Positions 1 to 8,910 of a stretch of 46,419 nt of DNA are shown one piece after another. The translations under genes were made by a program, and so were the position numbers. Under the pieces are notes generated by a model that was not told the origin of the DNA, made no database searches, and saw only the letters and a program-made list of their open reading frames with translations. Each line of letters opens with the position of its first letter. The first letter of the stretch is position 1. This stretch comes from Actinomycetota bacterium (lineage in GTDB: Bacteria; Actinomycetota; Actinomycetes; Nanopelagicales; Nanopelagicaceae), in the NCBI GenBank assembly GCA_009698675.1, contig WLPT01000011.1, forward strand, positions 1-46,419. The letters run 5' to 3'.

Positions 1-851
1 GCGTAGCCGGTGCACTCCATGAGTTCACAACTCTTGAAGGCGTCAAGGAAGATCTCACCGATATCGTTTTGAACATCAAGAACTTGGTGCTCTCATCTGA
101 TAACGATGAACCAAGCATCGTTTACATCCGCAAGTCAGGTGCCGGCCCAGTTACTGGTGCCGATATCGCTGTTCCAACTGGCGTTGAAGTACATAACCCA
201 TCACTTCACTTAGCAACACTCAATGGCAAGGGATCTCTCGAGATCGAACTTACCGTTGAGCGTGGTCGTGGATATGTCACCGCAGTTCAGAACAAGCAGG
301 CTGGCGCAGAAATCGGTCGCATTCCAGTTGACTCAATCTATTCACCAGTTTTAAAGGTTACATACAAGGTTGAAGCAACTCGCGTTGAACAGCGCACAGA
401 CTTCGATCGCCTTGTAGTTGACGTTGAAACCAAATCTTCAATGAAGCCTCGCGATGCCGTCGCATCGGCTGGACGCACTCTTGTTGAACTCTTTGGACTT
501 GCTCGCGAACTCAATCTCGATGCTGAAGGTATCGAGATGGGGCCATCTGTTATGGATGCTGCCCTTGCTGAAGATATGGCGCGCCCAATTGAAGAGCTCG
601 ATCTAACCGTGCGTTCATACAACTGCTTGAAGCGCGAAGGCATTCACACAGTTGGAGAGCTAGTTAACCGTTCAGAGGCTGACTTGCTAGATATCCGTAA
701 CTTTGGGTCAAAATCAATCGATGAGGTAAAAGCCAAGCTCGTCTCAATGGGGATGAGTTTGAAAGATAGCCCAGTCGGATTTGATCCAACGCAGCACCAA
801 AATTACAACGCAGCGCTAGACGATGAGTTCGTCGAAGCAGAGCAGGCCTAG
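1..851 (+). CDS. rpoA: DNA-directed RNA polymerase subunit alpha (5' partial)
   Basis: RpoA dimerises to nucleate RNA polymerase assembly, and its C-terminal domain contacts UP elements and activators. The gene is cut by the window edge. The frame is open from base 3, where the translation [18 protein letters not shown] is typical of the N-terminal domain, so the TTG at 69 is internal and not a start. The C-terminal domain is recognisable from the segment [18 protein letters not shown] and the following helix-hairpin-helix-like [14 protein letters not shown]. The tail ends in an acidic stretch. rplQ follows after 11 bp with its own ribosome binding site, the usual end of the rpsM-rpsK-rpsD-rpoA-rplQ operon. 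Identification is very secure. Confidence 0.97.
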   Translation, partial: VAGALHEFTTLEGVKEDLTDIVLNIKNLVLSSDNDEPSIVYIRKSGAGPVTGADIAVPTGVEVHNPSLHLATLNGKGSLEIELTVERGRGYVTAVQNKQAGAEIGRIPVDSIYSPVLKVTYKVEATRVEQRTDFDRLVVDVETKSSMKPRDAVASAGRTLVELFGLARELNLDAEGIEMGPSVMDAALAEDMARPIEELDLTVRSYNCLKREGIHTVGELVNRSEADLLDIRNFGSKSIDEVKAKLVSMGMSLKDSPVGFDPTQHQNYNAALDDEFVEAEQA

Positions 852-862
852 GAGAAAAGCAG

Positions 863-1228
863 ATGCCAAAACCAAGTAAAGGTCCTCGTCTGGGTTCAGG
901 CCCATCACACGAACGTCTACTCCTACGCACTCTCGCAGAGCAGTTGTTCGAGCACGGCAAGATCACAACTACCGAGGCAAAGGCTAAGCGCCTACGCCCA
1001 TTAGCTGAAAAGTTAATTACTTTCGCTAAGAAGGGTGATCTTCCAGCTCGCCGCCAAGTTATGGCTCAGATTTCAAACAAGGGCGTAGTTCATACACTCT
1101 TCACTGTTATCGGACCACGCTTTGCTGCACGTAATGGTGGATACACACGCATTACAAAGATTGGGCCACGCAAGGGCGATAACGCTCCAATGGCGGTAAT
1201 CGAAGTTTTAACTGAGAAAGACAACTAA
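863..1228 (+). CDS. rplQ: 50S ribosomal protein L17
   Basis: This is ribosomal protein L17 of the large subunit, 121 residues, which is a normal bacterial length. The N-terminus [20 protein letters not shown] and the following [20 protein letters not shown] are diagnostic of the family. The ATG at 863 is preceded by a clear Shine-Dalgarno (AGGAG at about 851-855), and the gene lies 11 bp after rpoA, so the two are co-transcribed. A terminator-like hairpin lies about 37 bp past the stop, inside the next gene. Confidence 0.97.
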   Translation: MPKPSKGPRLGSGPSHERLLLRTLAEQLFEHGKITTTEAKAKRLRPLAEKLITFAKKGDLPARRQVMAQISNKGVVHTLFTVIGPRFAARNGGYTRITKIGPRKGDNAPMAVIEVLTEKDN

Positions 1229-1255
1229 GCCTTAACGCCTTAGAAATCTATTCTT

Positions 1256-2038
1256 ATGTCGGAGCCCACTCTCTATCCTGAGAGTGGGTTTCTTCGTTTA
1301 CGGATTGATTTAGCCTACGACGGAACGAATTATTCTGGATGGGCCAAACAGCCCGATCGCCGCACAATTCAAGCCGAGATAGAAAATGCCCTCTCAAAGA
1401 TTACGCAGAGCCCAATAGAGACGATTGTTGCCGGACGTACCGATGCAGGTGTGCATGCCAGTGGCCAGGTAATTCACGTAGATGTACCAGAGGGCGTTGA
1501 TTTAACTGAACTTCCATTTAAATTAAACCGAATGCTCGATGAAGATATTCGTATCCTAAAAATTACCGCTATGACAACGGCCTTTCACGCTCGGTTTTCT
1601 GCAATAGAGCGCAGTTATACCTACAAAATTCTCGATGCAAATCAAGTTGTGGCACCTTTGCACCGACTAGATGTCGCGCCTTGGTATCGCGCTCTAGATG
1701 TGAACATTCTCAATGAGGCTAGTGCACTCTTATTAGGCGAGCATGATTTCGCCGCATTTTGTAGGTTCCGTGAGGGCTCTACCACTTTTCGAAATTTACT
1801 TCGCTTTAACTGGCACCGTGATGACGAGGGGTATTTAATAGCTGATATTGCTGCCACGGCATTTTGCTACTCGATGGTGCGAAACTTAGTTGGTGCCGTT
1901 GTGTGCGTAGCTGAGGGCCGAAATAACCTCGAATGGATTGCCGCGATGTTAGCTAACAAAGAGCGCGTACCCGACTCGCTTGTCTTTGAAGCTCGCGGGT
2001 TAACGCTTTGCCACGTTGATTACCCGGAGGGTTTTTAA
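1256..2038 (+). CDS. truA: tRNA pseudouridine(38-40) synthase TruA
   Basis: TruA isomerises uridines 38-40 of the tRNA anticodon arm to pseudouridine. The catalytic aspartate is D63 in the motif GRTDAGVHA. The 260-residue length is normal. The ATG at 1256 is the only reasonable start before the conserved LRLRIDLAYDGTNYSGW block, and there is no Shine-Dalgarno in the 27 bp after rplQ. A perfect 9-bp hairpin plus T-rich tail (1265-1294) lies inside codons 4-13, so the ribosomal operon terminator appears to be embedded in this coding sequence. The stop codon overlaps the ATG of the next gene by one base (TAATG), indicating translational coupling to the ABC-F gene. Confidence 0.95.
   Translation: MSEPTLYPESGFLRLRIDLAYDGTNYSGWAKQPDRRTIQAEIENALSKITQSPIETIVAGRTDAGVHASGQVIHVDVPEGVDLTELPFKLNRMLDEDIRILKITAMTTAFHARFSAIERSYTYKILDANQVVAPLHRLDVAPWYRALDVNILNEASALLLGEHDFAAFCRFREGSTTFRNLLRFNWHRDDEGYLIADIAATAFCYSMVRNLVGAVVCVAEGRNNLEWIAAMLANKERVPDSLVFEARGLTLCHVDYPEGF
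1265..1294 (+). terminator. Terminator-like hairpin inside the start of truA
   Basis: CCCACTCTC (1265-1273), a 6-nt loop, and GAGAGTGGG (1280-1288) form a perfect 9-bp stem followed by TTTCTTCGTTT. It has the shape of an intrinsic terminator for the rpoA-rplQ operon, yet it is read in frame as truA codons. The T-tract is interrupted by C, so partial termination is likely. Function is inferred from the sequence only. Confidence 0.6.
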
Positions 2039-3639
2039 TGGGCCATATTGATGTCAGCGCGATCGATTACACGCTCTCTGATGGTCGCGTGTTATTAAAT
2101 GATGTTAGCTTTCGTGTCGGCGATGGAGCAAAGGTCGCATTAATTGGGGCTAATGGCTCAGGAAAGACGACTTTATTTCGCATGATTAGCGGTGATCTAC
2201 AACCCGATTCTGGTCAGGTCTCGATTTCAGGCGGCCTAGGAGTTATGCGCCAATTCATTGGATCGGTACGAGATCACACAACGGTGCACCAGATGCTTTT
2301 ATCAGTTGCTCCAAAAAGAATCCGTGATGCTGCAGATAACGTTGAGAAGAGCCAAGCGGTGATGCAGGAGAAAGATACTGAAAAATCACAGATGGCCTAT
2401 GCACAAGCGATTATCGAATGGGGCGATGCAGGCGGATACGACTACGAAGTGATTTGGGACGTATGTTGTACGAGTGCACTCGGGAAATCATTTGATGAAG
2501 TGTCAAAACGCGAAGTTAATACTCTCTCCGGGGGCGAACAAAAGAAGTTGGTGCTTACCGCTCTGCTTGAAGGACCAGATGAGACGCTACTTCTCGATGA
2601 GCCAGATAACTATTTGGATGTTCCCTCAAAGCGCTGGCTTGAAGAGGTTATAACCTCTACAAAAAAGACAGTCCTGTTTATTAGTCACGATCGCGAACTT
2701 TTAGAAAACACGGCGAATCGAATAGTCACGCTTGAACAGGGTTCTTCCGGTAATACGGCCTGGGTACATGGTGGAAAGTTTTCAACGTGGCACGATGCAC
2801 GTAAAGCTAGAAATGCTCGATTTGCTGAAGTGCTTCTTCGATGGGAGCAAGAGCACCAACGACTTAAAGATTTAGTTCGAACGCTTCAAGTGCAAGCCGC
2901 CATTAGCCCGGATATGGCAAATAAATACCATGCAATGCAGACGCGCCTAAAGAAGTTTCAAGAGATTGGTGCACCTGAGGCTCCTCCAATTGAACAAGAT
3001 GTTCAAGTTGGTTTACGAGGTGGGCGTACAGGTTTGCGTGCATTAACTTTTGAAAATTTGAAACTTGAGGGCCTCACTCAAGAGTTTAACTTCGAAGTCT
3101 TCTTTGGAGATCGCATTGCAGTTCTTGGTAAGAATGGCACCGGTAAATCTCACTTTTTGCGGCTGATATCAGGGGATGCTTCAGTTAAGTACTCGGGAAA
3201 TTTCAAAATAGGAGCTCGTGTTGAGATTGGCTACTTTGCCCAGACACACTCACATCCAGAGTTTGAATCGCAGAGCCTGCTCGAGATTCTCTGGACGATG
3301 TACTCATTGCAGTTAGGTCCGGCTAAAAGTGTTCTGCGAAAATATGAGATTGATCAACAGGCAGAGCAGCGATTTGCCTCACTCTCGGGTGGGCAACAGG
3401 CGCGCTTTCAAGTTCTACTCCTGGAGCTCTCGGGATCGACGCTGCTCTTACTGGATGAGCCGACCGATAACTTAGATTTAGCAAGCGCTGAAAGCTTAGA
3501 GAGCGCACTGGATCGCTATGAGGGAACGGTTATCACTGTCACCCACGACCGCTGGTTCACTCGGGGATTCACGCGGTTCTTGGTCTTTGGCAGCGACGGC
3601 CGCGTTTATGAGAGCCCTGAGCCTGTTTTTGAGCATTAA
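2038..3639 (+). CDS. ABC-F family ATP-binding protein
   Basis: This is a soluble protein of 533 residues with two ABC ATPase domains and no membrane segment, the ABC-F architecture. Domain 1 has Walker A GANGSGKTT, signature LSGGEQKK and Walker B TLLLDEPDNYLD. Domain 2 has GKNGTGKS, LSGGQQARF and LLLLDEPTDNLD. A charged linker near residues 255-320 (RWEQEHQRLKDLVRTLQ) separates them, as expected for the arm that reaches the ribosomal P/E-site region. ABC-F proteins act on stalled or initiating ribosomes, and some protect against antibiotics. Which role applies here cannot be told from sequence, though the position among translation genes fits a housekeeping ribosome factor. The ATG overlaps the truA stop by one base. 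Confidence 0.92.
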   Translation: MGHIDVSAIDYTLSDGRVLLNDVSFRVGDGAKVALIGANGSGKTTLFRMISGDLQPDSGQVSISGGLGVMRQFIGSVRDHTTVHQMLLSVAPKRIRDAADNVEKSQAVMQEKDTEKSQMAYAQAIIEWGDAGGYDYEVIWDVCCTSALGKSFDEVSKREVNTLSGGEQKKLVLTALLEGPDETLLLDEPDNYLDVPSKRWLEEVITSTKKTVLFISHDRELLENTANRIVTLEQGSSGNTAWVHGGKFSTWHDARKARNARFAEVLLRWEQEHQRLKDLVRTLQVQAAISPDMANKYHAMQTRLKKFQEIGAPEAPPIEQDVQVGLRGGRTGLRALTFENLKLEGLTQEFNFEVFFGDRIAVLGKNGTGKSHFLRLISGDASVKYSGNFKIGARVEIGYFAQTHSHPEFESQSLLEILWTMYSLQLGPAKSVLRKYEIDQQAEQRFASLSGGQQARFQVLLLELSGSTLLLLDEPTDNLDLASAESLESALDRYEGTVITVTHDRWFTRGFTRFLVFGSDGRVYESPEPVFEH

Positions 3640-3649
3640 ATAGCTGGAT

Positions 3650-3678
3650 TTGTCCCCCGCCCTGTGCACGGGTACCCT
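3650..3678 (+). promoter_or_regulatory. Candidate promoter of rplM-rpsI
   Basis: TTGTCC (3650-3655) and TACCCT (3673-3678) are separated by 17 bp, a sigma70/SigA-like layout. The same TACCCT hexamer with a 17-bp spacer recurs upstream of groES in this window. The predicted start near 3685 would give a leader of about 57 nt before the GTG of rplM. Confidence 0.55.
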
Positions 3679-3684
3679 TACTCC

Positions 3685-3711
3685 TCTGCGCTCCATAAGG
3701 GCGCTTGCAGA
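3685..3711 (+). promoter_or_regulatory. Hairpin in the rplM leader
   Basis: TCTGC (3685-3689) pairs with GCAGA (3707-3711). Inside it, GC pairs with GC and TCC with GGG around an ATAA loop, leaving a single C and a TT bulge on the 3' side. It would sit at the very 5' end of the rplM transcript predicted from the promoter just upstream. It may stabilise the mRNA or act as an L13 autoregulatory site, but it could also be chance. Confidence 0.35.
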
Positions 3712-3741
3712 AATAACTCGAAATAGAAGGTAGGCAAGAGC

Positions 3742-4194
3742 GTGCGTACATATAGTCCAAAAGCCGGTGATGCAGTCCGTGAGTGGCATGTCATCGATGC
3801 GCAAGATGTGGTCTTAGGCCGCCTTGCAACACATGCTGCCGTACTTCTTCGTGGAAAGCACAAGACAACATTTGCACCGCACATGGATATGGGTGACTTC
3901 GTCATTATTATCAACGCAGAAAAAATTGCATTGTCAGGTAATAAGGTAAAGCAGAAGTGGTCACATCATCACTCTGGTTTCCCAGGCGGTTTAACATCAA
4001 CTGTTTATGGCGAGCTTCTCGAGAAGTTCCCAACTCGCGCCGTTGAAAAAGCGATCAAGGGAATGATTCCTAAGAATCGTCTAGGTCGCGATATCGCATC
4101 GAAGCTAAAGGTTTATGCAGGTCCAAATCACCCGCATGCAGCACAGGCACCAAAGCCATATGTATTCGAACAAGTTTCACAAATCGTGAAGTAA
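3742..4194 (+). CDS. rplM: 50S ribosomal protein L13
   Basis: This is ribosomal protein L13, 150 residues, identified from [20 protein letters not shown] near the N-terminus and the conserved [15 protein letters not shown] block. Translation starts at a GTG with AGAAGG about 10 bp upstream. It has its own promoter and a structured leader and is followed after 3 bp by rpsI, the conserved L13-S9 pair. In Escherichia coli L13 represses its own operon, so a similar control is possible here. Confidence 0.96.
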   Translation: MRTYSPKAGDAVREWHVIDAQDVVLGRLATHAAVLLRGKHKTTFAPHMDMGDFVIIINAEKIALSGNKVKQKWSHHHSGFPGGLTSTVYGELLEKFPTRAVEKAIKGMIPKNRLGRDIASKLKVYAGPNHPHAAQAPKPYVFEQVSQIVK

Positions 4195-4203
4195 GGGATG
4201 GAA

Positions 4204-4692
4204 ATGTCAGAGAACACACCTGTTACAGATTTCGATGAGAACGAAGTACCTACTTCGTACACATCATCAACTCCAGCGGCTGCAACTAACCGTCCTGCAA
4301 TTAAGGCTCCAGGCGGCGGAACTGGTCGTCGTAAAGAGGCAGTTGCACGCGTTCGCTTAACTCCAGGAACTGGAAAGTGGATCATTAACGGTAAAGCTCT
4401 TGAGAATTACTTCCCAAACAAAGTTCACCAACAGTCAGTCTCTGAGCCATTTCGCACAGTAGGTGCTGAAAATCAGTACGACGTCTTTGCACGCATCAAC
4501 GGTGGAGGAGTATCTGGACAAGCCGGCGCACTCCGTTTAGGTGTTGCACGTTCTCTCAACCAAATCGATGAAGAGGCAAATCGCCCAGCGCTTAAGAAGG
4601 CTGGATTCCTTTCACGCGATGCACGTGTTATCGAGCGCAAAAAGTACGGCCTTAAGAAGGCCCGTAAGCGTTCTCAATACAGCAAGCGCTAA
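4204..4692 (+). CDS. rpsI: 30S ribosomal protein S9
   Basis: This is ribosomal protein S9. The conserved domain begins around residue 43 at [17 protein letters not shown] and ends with the basic tail [12 protein letters not shown] that reaches the decoding centre. A low-complexity acidic N-terminal extension of about 40 residues precedes it, common in actinobacterial S9. There are two in-frame ATGs, 4198 and 4204. The AAGGG at 4193-4197 is spaced better for 4204, so that start is used here. It is co-transcribed with rplM. Confidence 0.95.
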   Translation: MSENTPVTDFDENEVPTSYTSSTPAAATNRPAIKAPGGGTGRRKEAVARVRLTPGTGKWIINGKALENYFPNKVHQQSVSEPFRTVGAENQYDVFARINGGGVSGQAGALRLGVARSLNQIDEEANRPALKKAGFLSRDARVIERKKYGLKKARKRSQYSKR

Positions 4693-4718
4693 TTCACATT
4701 TAATCAAAAGGAGTTCCC

Positions 4719-6059
4719 ATGGCACTCTTTGGTACAGATGGAATACGTGGCTTAGCCAACAGCGAACTCACTGCTGAAATAGCACTTGATGTCTCGGTTG
4801 CCGCCGCTCATATCCTGGTTGAAAGCTCCTCCAATAAAGATCATCGCCCAACGGCAATTGTTGGCCAAGATTCACGGGCATCTGGAGAGTTTTTAGAAGC
4901 GGCCGTTGTCGCAGGTTTAACAAGTGCTGGAATCAATGTCTTTCGTGTCGGTGTATTGCCAACGCCTGCAATTGCTCATCTAGTAGCAGAATCACATGCC
5001 GATCTCGGGGTCATGATTAGTGCTTCGCATAATCCAATGCCAGATAATGGAATTAAGTTATTTGCACGTGGGGGCGGCAAATTAGATGATGCCATCGAGG
5101 CGCGAATTGAAGCGCGCATGGGTGAGGATTGGAAACGCCCAACTGGTCGCGGTGTAGGCAGAGCAATTAATGATGACACGGCGACCGAACGCTATTTAAC
5201 GCACTTACTCGCATCGGTTCAAACCCCGCTTAAAGGATTAAAAGTAGTCGTTGACTGTGCAAATGGAGCATCCTCATTTGTTGCGCCAGAGGCTTACGCA
5301 CGCGCTGGTGCCGATGTTGTGGCGATTTTTAACCAACCAGATGGCTGGAACATTAATGAGGATTGCGGCTCAACGCACCTTCATCAACTTAGAGCCGCAG
5401 TTATCAAAGAAGGCGCAGATATTGGAATTGCCCATGATGGTGATGCCGATCGATGCTTAGCCATTGATGCAGCCGGAAATGAAATCGATGGCGACCATAT
5501 TCTGGCAATTCTGGCACAGAGTTATAAAGCTCAAGGCAAGTTAAAGGGAAATACCGTAGTAGGCACAGTTATGAGCAACTTAGGTTTCATGCACGCGATG
5601 AAAAACTCAAGTATTGACGTTGTAACTACCCAGGTTGGCGATAGATATGTATTAGAAAACATGATCAGTAATGATTACGTATTGGGTGGCGAACAGTCTG
5701 GCCATGTAATTATGCGCGACCTGGCCAATACGGGAGATGGAATTCTTACTGCGCTTTCGCTACTTCAGGAAATTGTAAGAACTGGTAAGACTTTACAAGA
5801 GTTGGCCTCGACTATGGTTCGCTTTCCGCAAGTTCTGATAAATGTCAAAGATGTAGAAAAAGATAAACTTGTTGGGTCTTCGAGAATTTTATCGGCAGTG
5901 AAAGATGCACAGGAGCTGCTCGGAGAAAATGGCCGAGTTCTACTGCGGCCATCTGGGACTGAAGCCCTTGTCAGAGTGATGGTTGAGGCCGCCAGTGATA
6001 GCCTTGCCGAAGAAGTTGCAAGCTCACTTGCAGATTTAGTTAAAGACGAACTGGGGTAG
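4719..6059 (+). CDS. glmM: Phosphoglucosamine mutase
   Basis: GlmM converts glucosamine-6-phosphate to glucosamine-1-phosphate on the way to UDP-GlcNAc and peptidoglycan. The phospho-acceptor serine is S103 in ISASHNP. The metal loop DGDADR is at residues 240-245, and the C-terminal phosphate-binding loop reads LRPSGTEALVRVM. The length of 446 is typical. The ATG follows a strong AAAGGAG Shine-Dalgarno (4708-4714). glmS begins 6 bp after the stop, so the enzymes for the preceding and current steps are co-expressed. Confidence 0.96.
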   Translation: MALFGTDGIRGLANSELTAEIALDVSVAAAHILVESSSNKDHRPTAIVGQDSRASGEFLEAAVVAGLTSAGINVFRVGVLPTPAIAHLVAESHADLGVMISASHNPMPDNGIKLFARGGGKLDDAIEARIEARMGEDWKRPTGRGVGRAINDDTATERYLTHLLASVQTPLKGLKVVVDCANGASSFVAPEAYARAGADVVAIFNQPDGWNINEDCGSTHLHQLRAAVIKEGADIGIAHDGDADRCLAIDAAGNEIDGDHILAILAQSYKAQGKLKGNTVVGTVMSNLGFMHAMKNSSIDVVTTQVGDRYVLENMISNDYVLGGEQSGHVIMRDLANTGDGILTALSLLQEIVRTGKTLQELASTMVRFPQVLINVKDVEKDKLVGSSRILSAVKDAQELLGENGRVLLRPSGTEALVRVMVEAASDSLAEEVASSLADLVKDELG

Positions 6060-6065
6060 ATAAGT

Positions 6066-7904
6066 ATGTGTGGAATTGTGGGATACAGCGGACCACAATC
6101 TGCCATTACACCCCTGATTGAGGGTCTAAGACGACTTGAATACCGTGGTTATGACTCTGCGGGAATTGCATTAGGAGTACCAGGAAAACTCTTTATTGAA
6201 AAAAAAGCGGGAAAGTTAGCTAACTTAGAGAGCTCTCTAGATTCCTCGATTCCAATCGCTCACTCAGGCATAGGACATACTCGCTGGGCAACCCATGGCG
6301 GCCCAACCGATCGCAACGCCCACCCACATGTTGATAATGAGGGAAAATTAGCGGTTATTCACAATGGAATTATTGAAAACTACTCTGACTTGCGCAAAGT
6401 ACTTGAGTCACGCGGTCATGTATTTACTTCCGAAACCGATACTGAATCTGTTGCTCACTTACTTAGCGATCTTCGTAAAGAACATAATGGTGATTTAGCA
6501 GCAGCTATGCGCGATGGCGTCAAAGCGCTGCGCGGTTCATTTACCTTAGTAGCAATTCACGCCGATGACCCAGAAGTAGTCGTTGGAGTTCGCAGGAACT
6601 CCCCACTTGTAGTTGGTCTTGGTGATGGCGAAAACTTTATGGCCTCCGATGTTGCCGCCTTCATTGACTACACCAAGCGTGCAGTCGAACTCGGTCAAGA
6701 TGAGGTCGTTACCATTACACCTACGTCAGTTGTTATTACAGATCTTGAAGGCACTGCAATTGAGCCAAAAGAGTATGAGATTTCATGGGATTCGGCTGCG
6801 GCTCAAAAAGGTGGCTTCACGCACTTTATGCTCAAAGAGATCTTTGAGCAGCCCAAGGCAGTGGCCGATACCTTGATTGGGCGTTTGAGTGATAACCGGC
6901 AGATAGTTTTAGATGAACTGCATATGAGCGTTGATGAGATCCGTTCACTTAAAAAAATTACCGTTATTGCATGTGGTACGGCCTATCACGCGGGAATGGT
7001 TGCAAAGTATGCGATTGAAAAGTGGGCCAAGATTCCCGTGGAGGTCGAGATCGCTAGCGAATATCGCTATCGCGATCCAATTATCGATTCTGGAACTTTA
7101 GTTATTGCTATTTCTCAATCGGGTGAAACCATGGACACATTAATGGCCGTCCGACATGCCAAATCGGCAGGTGCTCGAGTATTAGCGATCTGTAACACCA
7201 ACTCATCGACAATTCCACGTGAATCCGATGCAGTGCTTTACACCCATGCCGGCCCTGAAATCGCTGTCGCATCTACTAAGGCACTATTAACGCAGATGAT
7301 CGCCGTCTACTTAATTGGTTTGCACTTAGCCCAAGTCAACGGCTCGCTTTTAGATGCCGAAGTAGAAGGCCTATACAACGAACTTCTTGAGCTTCCAGGC
7401 AAGATCGAGCAGATCCTAGAGACGGTAGAACCACTTCGTGCGCTCACTCGAAGTTTTGCCGAAAACAATATCGTCCTATTCTTGGGCCGAAACATTGGCT
7501 ACCCCGTTGCTCTTGAGGGTGCACTTAAATTAAAAGAGCTCGCATACATTCACGCCGAAGGTTTTGCAGGTGGCGAACTCAAGCATGGTCCTATCGCATT
7601 AATCGATATTGGCACACCAGTTATCGCCATCTTGCCCGCCGGTCACGAGCACTCACTCGATGAAAAGATGTTAAGTAATATTCAAGAGGTCAAAGCACGC
7701 GGAGCACGAGTAATTGTGATTGCCGAAGAGGGTGCACGTGTCGAAGGCGCAGAGCACGTTATTCGCATTCCAATCACTCCAGCGCTCTTTCAACCGGTTC
7801 TAGCTACCGTTCCACTTCAGGTCTTCGCATATGAAATGGCAGTTGCTCGTGGCAATGACGTTGATCAGCCAAGAAATCTAGCTAAGTCCGTTACGGTGGA
7901 GTAA
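6066..7904 (+). CDS. glmS: Glutamine--fructose-6-phosphate aminotransferase (isomerizing)
   Basis: GlmS makes glucosamine-6-phosphate from fructose-6-phosphate and glutamine. The N-terminal glutaminase begins MCGIVGYSG, so Cys2 becomes the N-terminal nucleophile after Met removal, and HTRWATHG follows in the first 100 residues. Two sugar-isomerase (SIS) domains follow, at about residues 290-420 (with AISQSGETMDTL) and 460-600. The C-terminus NLAKSVTVE is the conserved end that reaches the active site. The 612-residue length is normal. No glmS ribozyme is expected or seen, because the gene sits 6 bp after glmM. Confidence 0.97.
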   Translation: MCGIVGYSGPQSAITPLIEGLRRLEYRGYDSAGIALGVPGKLFIEKKAGKLANLESSLDSSIPIAHSGIGHTRWATHGGPTDRNAHPHVDNEGKLAVIHNGIIENYSDLRKVLESRGHVFTSETDTESVAHLLSDLRKEHNGDLAAAMRDGVKALRGSFTLVAIHADDPEVVVGVRRNSPLVVGLGDGENFMASDVAAFIDYTKRAVELGQDEVVTITPTSVVITDLEGTAIEPKEYEISWDSAAAQKGGFTHFMLKEIFEQPKAVADTLIGRLSDNRQIVLDELHMSVDEIRSLKKITVIACGTAYHAGMVAKYAIEKWAKIPVEVEIASEYRYRDPIIDSGTLVIAISQSGETMDTLMAVRHAKSAGARVLAICNTNSSTIPRESDAVLYTHAGPEIAVASTKALLTQMIAVYLIGLHLAQVNGSLLDAEVEGLYNELLELPGKIEQILETVEPLRALTRSFAENNIVLFLGRNIGYPVALEGALKLKELAYIHAEGFAGGELKHGPIALIDIGTPVIAILPAGHEHSLDEKMLSNIQEVKARGARVIVIAEEGARVEGAEHVIRIPITPALFQPVLATVPLQVFAYEMAVARGNDVDQPRNLAKSVTVE

Positions 7905-8555
7905 ATGCGCAAGAACCAAATGTTTCGCGCTCTTCGCTGGTCATTTCTACTTTTTCTCGGTTTTCTGGTTGTTACGCAACAAGTTTTGAGCAATGGCCCA
8001 CTTGTTAACTTTGATAACAATGTCAATCACACACATCATCCACAATTTAGTGGCTTTGCCGGCTTTGTCTTAAGAAGACTCGATGATTTAGGTCTTCGCT
8101 GGCTCACAGCAACCGTACTTATTATCGCCGCTACATATATCTCCTACAAATTTAAGACGTGGCGACCCATCAACTTAGCGGTGCTGTCGGTATTGGCACT
8201 AAATTTTGTTGTTGGAGTTTTTAAGCTCTTTCTTGGGCGCACTAAACCGCGTGATGGCTTTGATCTTTTACACGCAGGTGGAATGTCATATCCGAGTGGC
8301 CATGCATCAAACGCAGTGCTTTCGTGGGGGATCCTTGCATATTTAATTTATCGCTATGCGCGCGTTGATAAATACCAAGGCCGCCTGGCAAGTGCGGCGG
8401 TGGTCGCTATCTCCTTAACTATTTGTATTGTTTCTTTGATTCGTCACACACATTGGTTTACCGATTTATTGGGCGGTCTATTTATAGGTGGTGCTCTATT
8501 GGTCGCCGTAATAGCAGTAGACCGCTATGTTCCTTCTGAGAGCCAACTGCACTAG
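7905..8555 (+). CDS. PAP2-superfamily membrane phosphatase
   Basis: This is a 216-residue polytopic membrane protein of the type 2 phosphatidic acid phosphatase family, probably acting on a lipid phosphate such as undecaprenyl pyrophosphate at the outer membrane face. Motif 1 reads KLFLGRTKP, with Lys where KX6RP has Arg. Motif 2 is PSGH. Motif 3 contains HWFTDLLGG with the catalytic His-Asp pair. The Arg usually found six residues before that His is a Ser, while an Arg lies three residues before it. The ATG directly abuts the glmS stop, which places it in the amino-sugar operon and supports a cell-wall role. Substrate is not determined. Confidence 0.82.
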   Translation: MRKNQMFRALRWSFLLFLGFLVVTQQVLSNGPLVNFDNNVNHTHHPQFSGFAGFVLRRLDDLGLRWLTATVLIIAATYISYKFKTWRPINLAVLSVLALNFVVGVFKLFLGRTKPRDGFDLLHAGGMSYPSGHASNAVLSWGILAYLIYRYARVDKYQGRLASAAVVAISLTICIVSLIRHTHWFTDLLGGLFIGGALLVAVIAVDRYVPSESQLH

Positions 8556-8558
8556 ACT
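8553..8558 (+). promoter_or_regulatory. Leaderless -10 element of acpS
   Basis: TAGACT lies exactly 7 nt before the ATG at 8566, so a transcript would start at or next to the start codon. There is no Shine-Dalgarno. The same TAGACT-N7-ATG arrangement precedes pcrA. The element overlaps the stop of the preceding gene. Confidence 0.6.
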
Positions 8559-8565
8559 TAAGGCC

Positions 8566-8910
8566 ATGATTGATGGAATCGGCATTGATGTCGTGGATAT
8601 CGAGCGATTCAAAGCCTCACTTGAACGTACTCCCGGCTTAGTCGAAAAACTGTTTACTCCCGCAGAGCAACTCAAGCCCATCGCATCCCTTGCCGCACGC
8701 TTTGCTGCCAAAGAGGCGCTAGCTAAGGCGTTAAGTAATGAAAAAGGTTTACCGTGGCATGAGGCCGAAATTGTAAATCTTGAAAATGGCAAGCCCGAGT
8801 TTCTTTTCCGTGGTCAGATTGCAGATTTAATTGATGGGGCAAAAGTTCATCTCTCGCTCTCCCATGATGCTGGAATCGCTTCGGCAATGGTTGTAGTGGA
8901 GCGTAACTAA
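8566..8910 (+). CDS. acpS: Holo-[acyl-carrier-protein] synthase
   Basis: AcpS transfers 4'-phosphopantetheine from CoA to the serine of acyl carrier protein. Motif 1 [12 protein letters not shown] carries D8, and motif 2 [12 protein letters not shown] carries E50, both magnesium ligands. The reading frame is open upstream to 8527, but [10 protein letters not shown] at 8566 is the natural N-terminus and follows a leaderless -10 element, giving 114 residues. The stop codon shares one base with the alr ATG (TAATG). Confidence 0.93.
   Translation: MIDGIGIDVVDIERFKASLERTPGLVEKLFTPAEQLKPIASLAARFAAKEALAKALSNEKGLPWHEAEIVNLENGKPEFLFRGQIADLIDGAKVHLSLSHDAGIASAMVVVERN

Noticed and set aside
69-851. TTG at 69 as the start of rpoA
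   Set aside because: The frame is open to base 3 and the upstream residues match RpoA, so the gene is simply cut by the window edge.
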